A stretch of DNA of 59,100 bases, taken from an uncultured Caryophanales bacterium (GTDB lineage: Bacteria > Bacillota_I > Bacilli_A > RF39 > UBA660). A program made the position numbers and the translations under genes. Of this stretch, positions 1 through 9,345 are shown piece by piece; position 1 is the stretch's first letter; every line of letters begins with the position of its first letter. The stretch is taken from assembly GCA_946624985.1 (NCBI GenBank), contig CAMOSQ010000006.1, positions 1 through 59,100 of the forward strand, read 5' to 3'. The notes below the pieces were generated by a model. It saw nothing but the letters and a program-made list of their open reading frames with translations, was not told the DNA's origin and did no database searches.

Positions 1-58
1 TGATTTTTTTGAAAGCTAGTTTTTTTTGATGTCTCCTATTTGGGGTTCACATCATTAA

Positions 59-1645
59 TCAGTTTTTTTCATTAAATAAATCAGGTAAATCATTTTCAAA
101 TAAAACATAAGTTTTATTATCCTTTACTTCTTCAATCTTAGGAAAAGCTTCCTTAACATCATTTGTTAAAAATATATTTTCTTCTTTATAACCATTTTCA
201 GTCAATCCATCATATATTGGTTTAGTTTGTTTTTTACCAACAAGAATAACAAAATCTGCAACCTTGCTCATATGCTTACCAAACTCGTAGTTTAATTCAT
301 ACTCTTTATCCTTAAGCTCAATCATACCAGGAGTAACAACTATCTTTTTACCAGGCATTAAATCTAAAACATCAAGAGCCATACTAGAACCAACAGGATT
401 AGAATTATATGCATCATCAATAATTGTATATCCAGGCATCTTTTTAACCTGTAATCTATGCTCAATTGGTTTAATATTAGAAACACCTCTAATCATTTCA
501 TCATAAGAAAGATCTAATTCCTTAGCCAAAACTAAAGCAGCTAAAATATTATAAATATTAGGTTTTTCATATAAACAAGTCTTTAAATGAATTGTTTTCT
601 TATCATCCTTAAAAGTAGCATCAAACTCAGTTCCTTCATAAGTATATTTGATATTAGATGCAACAACATCAGCATCCTTATTATCAATTCCAATCCATTT
701 TATACGACAATCATTTTTAATCTTATAATTAACCTGATTAGGATCATCCATATTTAAAACTCCAAGACCATCAGTAGGAAGAGCCTCAATTAAATTAAAC
801 TTTGCTTTTTGTATATTTTCCTGTGTTTTAAAAGAATCAAGATGAGCAATACCAATATTAGTAATTATCCCATACATAGGTCTAACAATATCACAAGACT
901 TTTCAATATCATGAGTCTCAGGAGCAGAAATAGATATTTCCGCAATAAATATATCAACAAATTTATCCATTATATTATTAATTGTTCTCATAAGACCAAG
1001 TGGAGTATTTAAATTTCCAGGAGATGGAAAAGATAAATACTTAACAGATAAAATATCATTTAAAATATTCTTACTACTAGTCTTTCCATAAGAACCAGTA
1101 ATACCAATATTAACTGTATTCATTTGTCTTAACTTTTTAACAGCTCTACGTTTATACTTATTATAAACTAATTCCTCAATAGGTAAATTTAAAAAATATG
1201 CAAAATAAACTTGGAAATATGCAAAAATAGAAAGTAAACATAAAATTAAAATAATAACAAAATGATTACTAACAAATCCATAATAAGAATACAAAATTGC
1301 TAAATAAACAAGCGCAGTTGTAAAAAGTAACCTTTTAACCCTAAAAGTAATTTTAAGTCCAACCTTAACCTGCTCACTCTTTCTTTCATTATACTTAGTA
1401 AAAAACAAAATAGAGTATAAAACAAATCCACATATATAACCAAAACTTGTATTAACAATAAAAGTAAATGGTAATAAAAGAGTGATCCAATCAATAGTAA
1501 TTAAACTCTTATCCTTGTTCCTTAAAATCCACTTCAAATAACGATTAGACTCATTATAAAAATTTTGCTGCAACATATGCATTCCATGTAAAATCTTCAA
1601 ATATGTGTACAAAAAATAAGGAATAAAAAATAAAATCATAAACAA
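59..1645 (-). CDS. murF: MurF-like Mur ligase (UDP-MurNAc-tripeptide--D-Ala-D-Ala ligase family) with N-terminal multi-pass transmembrane region
   Basis: P-loop GITGSYGKTSSKNIL, NMDDPN, IDDAYNSNPVGSSMALDVL and PGMIELKD motifs; ~150 hydrophobic residues at the N-terminus. Confidence 0.8.
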   Translation of the reverse strand: MFMILFFIPYFLYTYLKILHGMHMLQQNFYNESNRYLKWILRNKDKSLITIDWITLLLPFTFIVNTSFGYICGFVLYSILFFTKYNERKSEQVKVGLKITFRVKRLLFTTALVYLAILYSYYGFVSNHFVIILILCLLSIFAYFQVYFAYFLNLPIEELVYNKYKRRAVKKLRQMNTVNIGITGSYGKTSSKNILNDILSVKYLSFPSPGNLNTPLGLMRTINNIMDKFVDIFIAEISISAPETHDIEKSCDIVRPMYGIITNIGIAHLDSFKTQENIQKAKFNLIEALPTDGLGVLNMDDPNQVNYKIKNDCRIKWIGIDNKDADVVASNIKYTYEGTEFDATFKDDKKTIHLKTCLYEKPNIYNILAALVLAKELDLSYDEMIRGVSNIKPIEHRLQVKKMPGYTIIDDAYNSNPVGSSMALDVLDLMPGKKIVVTPGMIELKDKEYELNYEFGKHMSKVADFVILVGKKQTKPIYDGLTENGYKEENIFLTNDVKEAFPKIEEVKDNKTYVLFENDLPDLFNEKN

Positions 1646-1809
1646 TCCTCCTATATAAAAATATTATAACATTTTTTTATAAAAAAAGCATTGAAAAAAT
1701 GTAAAATTAAGATTACAATTTAGTAAAATAATAAAATGCAACCGAAAGTTGATAGAAAAGTAATATGAAACAACATAAAATAGATGTTGTGAAAAGGAGG
1801 AGTAATCAA

Positions 1810-2727
1810 ATGAAATTCGGAAGTAATCTAAAAAAACTTAGAAAAAATAAAAAACTATCACAAGAAGAATTAGCAGAGCACGTTGGAGTATCAAGACAAA
1901 GTATCTCAAAATGGGAAACTGGTGATGCATATCCAGAAATGAATAATATACTAATACTATGCAAAATATTTAACTGTAAAATAAATGATCTACTAAATAA
2001 TAATTTAGAAGACTTTGAATCATTTGATGAAGAAGTTAAAATGAATTTAGTAAAATTTGAAAAAGAAAAACAACAAAGAGTTAAAATACTTACAAAAATA
2101 TTAAGCTTGATAGGAAAAATTGGTGGAATAGTTACAAAAGTAGGAATTGGTTTTATTACATTCATAATGATAGTAATCCCAATACTTGTGTCAAATATTG
2201 ACATATTAGATGATAAAATAATTGCATCAGGAAATATCATAACGATAACTGAACTTAACGATGGAGTAAGAATATCCTCATCAGCAAATGAACATATCAT
2301 AATAGGAGACATAAAAAATAAAGATATAGAAACAATAAAAAAAGCATACAATAAATATGATAAAAAAGTATTAATAGGATTACTTGAAACATCATTTGCA
2401 ACATTAATAGTATTTTTAGTATTCGTTACAAAAGTTCTAAAGCATCTTGAAGAATTATTTAAAAATATAAATGAAGGTGACACTCCATTTACACTAATCA
2501 ATGTAAACCATATCAAAAAAATGAGTTATAACATGATAGCTGCAATTATAACATCAGGAATAGGCACAATTATACTTAATATAGCAATGGCATCAGAAAA
2601 TATAGAAATAGACCTATTCAATATAGTAGAAATAATATTCCTATATGCATTATCATATATATTTGAATATGGATATGAGATTCAAAAAGACTCAAAAGGA
2701 AAGATGTATGGTGAAGAAAATGAATAA
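1810..2727 (+). CDS. XRE-family transcriptional regulator with C-terminal membrane helices
   Basis: HTH 'LKKLRKNKKLSQEELAEHVGVSRQSISKWETGDAYPEMNNILILCKIF'; RBS aaaggagg before ATG at 1810; TM segments later. Confidence 0.85.
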   Translation: MKFGSNLKKLRKNKKLSQEELAEHVGVSRQSISKWETGDAYPEMNNILILCKIFNCKINDLLNNNLEDFESFDEEVKMNLVKFEKEKQQRVKILTKILSLIGKIGGIVTKVGIGFITFIMIVIPILVSNIDILDDKIIASGNIITITELNDGVRISSSANEHIIIGDIKNKDIETIKKAYNKYDKKVLIGLLETSFATLIVFLVFVTKVLKHLEELFKNINEGDTPFTLINVNHIKKMSYNMIAAIITSGIGTIILNIAMASENIEIDLFNIVEIIFLYALSYIFEYGYEIQKDSKGKMYGEENE

Positions 2728-2980
2728 AACAAAATTTATACAAACTTTAAAAAAAAATTTAAATATAGATGAAACTAAAGCAAATATAATAAACAACATA
2801 ATAGAATCAAATAATATATTTATAAAAAAGAACAAAGAAAAGATAATAAAAGATTTTATGGAACAATTATCAATAAACATAGAAGAAGCAAACAATATAT
2901 ATGAAACATCAATCGACATAATCACAAATGCAATAAAGAATAAAATAAAACATCCATTTAAAACAAAAAACTTTGACTAA
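2708..2980 (+). CDS. small hypothetical protein, overlapping end of upstream XRE gene
   Basis: ORF MVKKMNKTKF..., start overlaps previous CDS (translational coupling likely). Confidence 0.55.
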   Translation: MVKKMNKTKFIQTLKKNLNIDETKANIINNIIESNNIFIKKNKEKIIKDFMEQLSINIEEANNIYETSIDIITNAIKNKIKHPFKTKNFD

Positions 2981-3059
2981 TTACAGATTATATAAAATCT
3001 GTATTTTTTTTAAGGAATTTTTATTTTTACAAAGTAAGATATATTTTGAGGTGATAAAA

Positions 3060-3941
3060 ATGTATTTTGATAAGATAACAAAAAAGGTTATATTAGAAGA
3101 AGGAAAGGTTGTTCCACTTTCTAACGATTTAGTTTTTAAAAATGTTGTAAAGAATGTTGTTAATAGGGATTCCTTAGCTAAGATAATTAACCTTGTAACT
3201 GGTATTGATTATGATTATTTATTTAAGAATATGATTGTAATAGATGCGGATATACCTGATAAAAGTGTATTTGTTCATCATAATGAACAAGATGTTGTTG
3301 TAACTATAGATAATAAATATATTAATGTTGAAATGTCTAATGATAAGGCTAAGAATAAAAGAAAAAATGAAATTACATCACATAAATATGCATCAAGTAT
3401 ATATGTGAAAGGTTCTGATTATAGTGAGTCATATATTTTTTATCAAATAGCTATAGAAAATTATAACATTTTTAAAAATAGTGATTTAGTTATTGAGGTT
3501 GGATTAACAGATTTAAAGAATGGTGAGATAGAAACAGATGAATTTAGAAAATTTCATGTTAACTTGAAAAATATACCTGATAAATGTTATAATGAACTTA
3601 GTGAAAGGGAAAGATATTTTAAACTGTTTTTAATTGATGAGAAAGAAGAATTAGAAAAAATATCTATGGGTGATGATATTATGAAAAAAGTAGTTGAAAC
3701 AGTAAAGAGTTTAAGTAGTGATCCTATATTTATGAGTGAGTTAGAAAAACAACAGTTAGATGAATATTGTAGCGCCATGGCAATAGTTGATGCGAAGAAA
3801 GAAGGAAAACAAGAAGGAAAGGTTGAGGGAAAGAAGGAAGAGAAAATTCAAATAGCTAGGAATATGTTAGCCAAAAATTCAGATGTTCAATTTATTTCTG
3901 AATGTACTGGCTTAAGTATCGATGAAATAAATAATTTATGA
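3060..3941 (+). CDS. Rpn-family (PD-(D/E)XK) recombination-promoting nuclease / putative transposase
   Basis: PLSNDLVFKNVVKN..., VVVTIDNKYINVEMS core, C-terminal KKEGKQEGKVEGKKEEK tail and SECTGLSIDEI. Confidence 0.8.
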   Translation: MYFDKITKKVILEEGKVVPLSNDLVFKNVVKNVVNRDSLAKIINLVTGIDYDYLFKNMIVIDADIPDKSVFVHHNEQDVVVTIDNKYINVEMSNDKAKNKRKNEITSHKYASSIYVKGSDYSESYIFYQIAIENYNIFKNSDLVIEVGLTDLKNGEIETDEFRKFHVNLKNIPDKCYNELSERERYFKLFLIDEKEELEKISMGDDIMKKVVETVKSLSSDPIFMSELEKQQLDEYCSAMAIVDAKKEGKQEGKVEGKKEEKIQIARNMLAKNSDVQFISECTGLSIDEINNL

Positions 3942-3961
3942 TACCTTAGGGTATCTTTTTT
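3939..3961 (+). terminator. Rho-independent terminator
   Basis: GATACC-TTAG-GGTATC followed by T-run. Confidence 0.75.
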
Positions 3962-4006
3962 CTTGATTATTTTTATTAAATATTATAAAATTTATATGTG
4001 ATTTAT

Positions 4007-4879
4007 ATGAATGGATTATTGGTTGTTAATAAAGAAAAAGATTGTACTAGTAGAGATGTTGTTAATTCTGTTAGTAAGATATTAGGTACTAAGAAAGTTG
4101 GACATACGGGTACTTTAGACCCTATGGCTACCGGTGTACTTGTAATGTGCATAGGAAAATGTACTAAATTAGTAGATATGATTACTTGTGATGAAAAAGA
4201 ATATGTAGCTGGTGTTAAATTAGGTATTTTAACTGATACTTTAGATACTACTGGTAATGTTTTAAAAAGTGAAAGTGTTAATTTTAGTCGCGATGAGATT
4301 GTTAATGTATTAAAATCGATGACTGGAGAATATGAACAAGAAGTACCAATCTATAGCGCTGTTAAAATAAATGGAAAAAAACTATACGAATATGCTAGAA
4401 ATGGAGAAAAAGTTGAACTACCCAAAAGAATGGTAAATATTAAAGAAATAGAACTAATCAGTGATATTGAATATTCAAATAAAACAATTAATTTTAATAT
4501 AAAGTGCCTAGTAAGCAAAGGAACATATATTAGAAGTCTAGTTAGAGATATAGCTAAAAAACTAGGTACAATAGGTGTTATGTCATCATTAAAGCGAACT
4601 AAACAGGGAAAATTCTCAATAGATGAAGCATATTCATTATTAGATATAAAAGAAGGTAATTATAAAATAATAGATATAGGAACATACTTTAAAGATATGT
4701 ATAAAGTAATAGTAGATGATAAACTAAAAAAGGAAATATTAAACGGAAAAATCTTGGATAATACATATAAATATGATAAAATCTTGTTTGTTGACAAAAA
4801 TAATAACGTTTTAGCTATTTATTCAATATATGAAAAAGACAATAAAAAAATAAAACCTTATAAAATGTTAGGAGTGTAA
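4007..4879 (+). CDS. truB: tRNA pseudouridine(55) synthase TruB
   Basis: NGLLVVNKEKDCTSRDVV, KKVGHTGTLDPMATGVLVMCIGKCTKL, GTYIRSLVRDI motifs. Confidence 0.95.
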   Translation: MNGLLVVNKEKDCTSRDVVNSVSKILGTKKVGHTGTLDPMATGVLVMCIGKCTKLVDMITCDEKEYVAGVKLGILTDTLDTTGNVLKSESVNFSRDEIVNVLKSMTGEYEQEVPIYSAVKINGKKLYEYARNGEKVELPKRMVNIKEIELISDIEYSNKTINFNIKCLVSKGTYIRSLVRDIAKKLGTIGVMSSLKRTKQGKFSIDEAYSLLDIKEGNYKIIDIGTYFKDMYKVIVDDKLKKEILNGKILDNTYKYDKILFVDKNNNVLAIYSIYEKDNKKIKPYKMLGV

Positions 4880-4882
4880 AAT

Positions 4883-5773
4883 ATGATTTTAGTTGTTATG
4901 GCTGCCGGAATGGGTAGCAGATTTGGAGGATCCAAGCAAACAACAGGACTTGGACCAAACGGGGAATTTATTATAGATTACTCAATATACGATGCTATAA
5001 AAGCAGGATTTAAAAAAGTTGTGTTTATTATTCGCGAATGTGACTATGAAGTATTTAGAAATACAATAGGAAAAAGAATAGAAAAATCTATAGATGTTGA
5101 ATATGCATTTCAAAAAATGGATGATATTCCAGATGGATGTAGCGTACCGGAAGAACGCATTAAACCATTAGGAACAGGTCACGCACTATTATCTTGTAGA
5201 AATATAGTAAATGAAAACTTCGCAATTATAAATGCAGACGACTTCTATGGTAGAGAATCATTTATTAAAATAGGAGATTATTTAAAAAATGTTTCAAAAG
5301 AATCAAAAGAATATTGTATGGTTGGATATATACTTAAAAATACTTTATCAGATAACGGAAGCGTTTCAAGAGGAGTATGCGAAGTATCTGATGGAAAACT
5401 TGTTAATATTACTGAAAGAAAAGATATTTTATATCAAGATGGAAAACTAGTATATATTGACGAAGAAGCCCATGAATTATCACCTGATTCTTATGTTTCA
5501 GTTAACCTATGGGGATTTACTCCAATGGTATTTGAAGATGCATCTAAATATTTTATAGATTTCTTTAAAGAAACAAAGGACTTAATTAAAGGAGAATTCT
5601 ATCTACCAACAATTGTAAAAAAATCTATAGAAGAAGATAAAGCTACAGTTAATGTACTTGGTACAACAGCTAAATTTAATGGCGTAACATATAAAGAAGA
5701 TAAAGAAAAAATGGAAAAATACTTAAAAGACTTAGTAGATACTGGAGTTTATCCAAATAATTTGTGGAATTAG
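4883..5773 (+). CDS. nucleotidyltransferase (sugar-phosphate NTP transferase family)
   Basis: VVMAAGMGSRFGGSKQT N-terminal motif, INADDFYG. Confidence 0.8.
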   Translation: MILVVMAAGMGSRFGGSKQTTGLGPNGEFIIDYSIYDAIKAGFKKVVFIIRECDYEVFRNTIGKRIEKSIDVEYAFQKMDDIPDGCSVPEERIKPLGTGHALLSCRNIVNENFAIINADDFYGRESFIKIGDYLKNVSKESKEYCMVGYILKNTLSDNGSVSRGVCEVSDGKLVNITERKDILYQDGKLVYIDEEAHELSPDSYVSVNLWGFTPMVFEDASKYFIDFFKETKDLIKGEFYLPTIVKKSIEEDKATVNVLGTTAKFNGVTYKEDKEKMEKYLKDLVDTGVYPNNLWN

Positions 5774-5794
5774 TTCTTTTTAGAACTTTTTTTC
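5771..5794 (+). terminator. Rho-independent terminator
   Basis: AGTTC-TTTTTA-GAACT + T-run. Confidence 0.65.
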
Positions 5795-5883
5795 TTGATT
5801 ATTTTAAATTAATTTGTTATATTATTAAAGAACTTGAAGAATATAGTACACAAAAAAAACAAAATATGATATAATTTATATAT

Positions 5884-6113
5884 TGACTTTGAAGTGGAGA
5901 AGTAAGATTTAAAACAGTTTAAAGAGAGCTAGTGTTGGTGGAAACTAGTAATATGTTAAATCTGAATAACACCATGGAGTTACTTATCGAAATTAGAGTA
6001 GAATAAGTCGGAATGATTCCGTTATAATCAATAAAGTGACTTTTATAGTAACTAGGGTGGTACCGCGGATTTAACAGTAATTCGTCCCTTTTTGGGATGT
6101 TTACTGTTTTTTT
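5884..6113 (+). promoter_or_regulatory. T-box riboswitch leader, probable Asn (AAC) specifier
   Basis: AGGGTGGTACCGCG T-box sequence; stem I arms AGATTTAA/TTAAATCT; specifier-side strand GAAT-AAC-A then CCAT; terminator AACAGTAA...TTTACTGTTTTTTT. Confidence 0.88.
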
Positions 6114-6131
6114 ATTTGAAAGGATGATTTT

Positions 6132-6428
6132 ATGGGTAAATTTACAAAAGAAATGGTAGATGATTATGCAGATAAGCTATTAATAGGACTTACTCCAGAA
6201 GAAAACCAAATGGTTTTAGACGAGTTTGATATTATTGATAAGAATATTGATATTATTAATAAAATTGATGGTATTAGTTCAGTTGAACCAATGAGTTGGT
6301 GTTTGGATGATTTTGAATTTGAACTTAGAGAAGACATTCCTGAAGAACCAATAGACATTGATTTACTTCTACAAAACTGTGATGACTATAGAGTATGTGA
6401 AGTAAAAGTACCAAAGGTGGTGGATTAA
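6132..6428 (+). CDS. gatC: Asp-tRNA(Asn)/Glu-tRNA(Gln) amidotransferase subunit C
   Basis: GatC-like small protein directly upstream of gatA. Confidence 0.8.
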   Translation: MGKFTKEMVDDYADKLLIGLTPEENQMVLDEFDIIDKNIDIINKIDGISSVEPMSWCLDDFEFELREDIPEEPIDIDLLLQNCDDYRVCEVKVPKVVD

Positions 6429-6429
6429 T

Positions 6430-7896
6430 ATGAAAAATTGTTTTAAAAGTATAGAAGAATTACACGAAGACCTAAAAAATGGTCACATCAAAAGTAGTGA
6501 TTTAATTAAAGAATCGCTTTCTAGAAGTCATAAATTACAAGAAGATTGTAATGCATTTGTAACTATATTAGATGACGCAAAAGAAGTTGAAGTTACAGAT
6601 AATTTATTATCAGGTATTCCATATGGAATTAAAGATAACTATAGTACAAAAGGAATTCTTTCTACCGGTTCATCAAATACATTAAAAGATTATGTTCCAT
6701 TCTTTACAGCTACTTCTATTGAAAACTTAGAAAGAGCAGGAGCAGTTCCAGTTAACAAAACAGTTCTAGATGAATTTGGTATGGGTGGAACTGGAACAAC
6801 AGGACATACTGGAGTTGTAAAAAACCCATGGGATAAGACACGTATGTGCGCAGGATCGAGTGCTGGATCTGCGGCTGCTGTTGCGGCTGGAGTTTATCCT
6901 TATGCAACTGGATCAGATACAGGTGACTCAATTCGTAAGCCAGCTGCATACTGCGGTATTGTTGGATATAAACCTACATACGGAATGATTTCAAGATATG
7001 GACTATTTGCATTTGCATCCTCTTTAGATCATTGTGGAGTTTTATCACGTAGTGTAAAAGATGCAGCAATCGTTGTTGATAATATGAAAGGAATCGACAA
7101 GAACGATATGACTTCTTGGGATTCTAAGAATATTCATTTATTTGATTCTCTTACTGGTGATGTAAAAGGTAAGAAATTATGTTACATTGATGAGATTTGC
7201 AATATAAATAACTATCCAAATGCTTCAAAAGAATTAAAAGAACATTTAGAAAACTTTAATAAAACATTAGATAAATGTAAAGAACTAGGAATGAAAGTAG
7301 AATGTGTTCACGTTGATAAAACTCTACTTAACGCAATTGCTTCTGTATACGTTGTTATTAGCTGTGCTGAAGCAACAAGTAATATGTCTAATTTGACCGG
7401 TATTATTTTTGGACCAAGAGCAGAAGGAGATAATTATATTGATATGATGAAAAATTATAGAACTAAAGGTTTTTCATCATTAATTAAAAGAAGATTCGTA
7501 ATTGGTTCTTATGTACTACAAGCTCAAAATAAAGATAGATATTTCTTCAATGCTCAAAGAGCCAGAAGATTACTAGTTGACGAATGGAAAAAACTATTCA
7601 AAAACTATGATGGTGTTATCCTACCTGTTTCATCTGGACCTGCAAAACACTTAGATGGTTCAAAAGACGTAATGGATGAAAACACTACAGTTTTAGAAGA
7701 ACACTTACAAGTTGGAAATTTTGGAGGATTCCCTTCAATCACAATTCCAAATGGTTTTATAGATGGACTTCCTGTTGGTGTTAATATAACTGGAAATTGT
7801 TATGATGATGAGAATGTACTTAATATGGCATATGCCTTGGAAGGTACAATGGAATATAAAAATCAAATAGCAAAGGGGTATGATTATGAAGTATAA
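6430..7896 (+). CDS. gatA: Asp-tRNA(Asn)/Glu-tRNA(Gln) amidotransferase subunit A
   Basis: Amidase signature GSSAGSAAAVAAGVYPYATGSDTGDSIRKPAAYCGIVGYKPTYG. Confidence 0.95.
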   Translation: MKNCFKSIEELHEDLKNGHIKSSDLIKESLSRSHKLQEDCNAFVTILDDAKEVEVTDNLLSGIPYGIKDNYSTKGILSTGSSNTLKDYVPFFTATSIENLERAGAVPVNKTVLDEFGMGGTGTTGHTGVVKNPWDKTRMCAGSSAGSAAAVAAGVYPYATGSDTGDSIRKPAAYCGIVGYKPTYGMISRYGLFAFASSLDHCGVLSRSVKDAAIVVDNMKGIDKNDMTSWDSKNIHLFDSLTGDVKGKKLCYIDEICNINNYPNASKELKEHLENFNKTLDKCKELGMKVECVHVDKTLLNAIASVYVVISCAEATSNMSNLTGIIFGPRAEGDNYIDMMKNYRTKGFSSLIKRRFVIGSYVLQAQNKDRYFFNAQRARRLLVDEWKKLFKNYDGVILPVSSGPAKHLDGSKDVMDENTTVLEEHLQVGNFGGFPSITIPNGFIDGLPVGVNITGNCYDDENVLNMAYALEGTMEYKNQIAKGYDYEV

Positions 7897-9343
7897 AGCA
7901 ATAATTGGTTTAGAGATGCACTGTGAAATAAGTGAAACAAATTCTAAAGTTTTTAGTAGCGCTCCTAATGCATATACAGATTGCCCTAATAGTAATATTC
8001 GTCCTCTTGATATGGGATTTCCTGGAACACTTCCTGTAGTAAATAAAGAAGCTGTTCGTAAAGCTTTAATGGCTAGTATGATATTAGGATGCAAACAACC
8101 AGAGTATATGTATTTTGAAAGAAAGAACTATTATTATCCTGATATGCCTAAGAATTATCAGATTACACAAGAAACTAAACCAGCTCCAGTTGGTATTTAT
8201 GGTGAGCTTAAGTATGAGTGTGATGGTGAGATTAAAGTAGCTCGTATTAACAATATTCACTTAGAAGAAGATGCGGCTAGTCAGGATCATTATTCTGATT
8301 TTTCTACTATCGACTATAATAGAGCTGGTGTTCCTCTTTTGGAACTTGTTACTGAACCAACTTTCCATAGTGCGAAGGAAGCTGTTTCTTTCTTAGAAAC
8401 TATGAGAAGTATTTATCAGTATTCTGGTATAAGTGAAGCTGATAGTAAAAAAGGTCAAATTAGATGTGATGTGAATGTTTCTATAATGGATGAAGACCTA
8501 GATGAATCAGATCCTAAAAATTGGGGAACTAAAGTTGAAATTAAAAATGTTAACTCTTTTGGTGGAGTAAGAGATGCGATTAACTATGAAATAGCTCGTC
8601 AAATTGAAGCAAAAGAAGATGGTACATATGATCAAATTGAACAACAAACTCGTCGCTGGGATGAGGAGTCTGGTACTACAGTTTATATGCGTAGTAAAGT
8701 TGATGCGATTGACTATAAATATTTTATTGAACCAAATATTCCTAAATATAAGTTAAATAAAAATTGGTTAGATGAAATTAGAAATAGCATTCCAAGACTT
8801 GCTCCAGAAAGAAAAGAAACTTATATGAATGAATATGGCTTATCAAATTATGATGCAACTATTCTTGTTAAAGAAAAAGACGTATCTGATTATTATGAAG
8901 AAACAATCAAATGTGGAGCAGACGCTAAACTTGCTTCTAACTGGATAACTAGTGTTATACTTGGATACTTAAATAAAGAATTTAAAACGATAAATGAAAT
9001 TTATGTTACTCCTTTAATGCTTACAGAATTAATAGATATGGTAGGTAAGGGTACAATTTCAAGTAAACAAGGTAAAGAAGTATTATTTAAATGTTTAGAC
9101 GAAGAAAAAGATCCTAAAACTATTGTTGAAGAATCAGGAATGAAACAAATAGGTTCATCCGATGAAATACTAAAAGTTATTTTAGAAGTATTAGAAGAAC
9201 AACCACAAGGAATAGAACAATACAAAGCTGGTAAGACTAATATTGTTGATTTCTTAGTTGGTCAGGTTATGAAGAAAACAAGAGGTCAAGCAAATCCTGC
9301 TATGACTAGAAGTATGATGATTGAAGAAATAGAAAAGAGGTAG
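7886..9343 (+). CDS. gatB: Asp-tRNA(Asn)/Glu-tRNA(Gln) amidotransferase subunit B
   Basis: IIGLEMHCEISETNSKVFS, YYPDMPKNYQITQ, DYNRAGVPLLELVTEP motifs; ATG at 7886 follows AAAGGGG. Confidence 0.95.
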   Translation: MKYKAIIGLEMHCEISETNSKVFSSAPNAYTDCPNSNIRPLDMGFPGTLPVVNKEAVRKALMASMILGCKQPEYMYFERKNYYYPDMPKNYQITQETKPAPVGIYGELKYECDGEIKVARINNIHLEEDAASQDHYSDFSTIDYNRAGVPLLELVTEPTFHSAKEAVSFLETMRSIYQYSGISEADSKKGQIRCDVNVSIMDEDLDESDPKNWGTKVEIKNVNSFGGVRDAINYEIARQIEAKEDGTYDQIEQQTRRWDEESGTTVYMRSKVDAIDYKYFIEPNIPKYKLNKNWLDEIRNSIPRLAPERKETYMNEYGLSNYDATILVKEKDVSDYYEETIKCGADAKLASNWITSVILGYLNKEFKTINEIYVTPLMLTELIDMVGKGTISSKQGKEVLFKCLDEEKDPKTIVEESGMKQIGSSDEILKVILEVLEEQPQGIEQYKAGKTNIVDFLVGQVMKKTRGQANPAMTRSMMIEEIEKR

Positions 9344-9345
9344 TT

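Noticed and set aside
1806-2516. 236-aa minus-strand ORF opposite the XRE gene
   Set aside because: Antisense of a clear HTH gene; Ser/Phe/Ile-rich shadow ORF typical of AT-rich coding DNA.
5929-5975. Two-codon (Glu/Asn) T-box of the GAAC overlapping type
   Set aside because: The sequence is GAATAAC, not GAAC, so the one-base-shift overlap known from Clostridium acetobutylicum is absent; only the Asn reading is directly supported.
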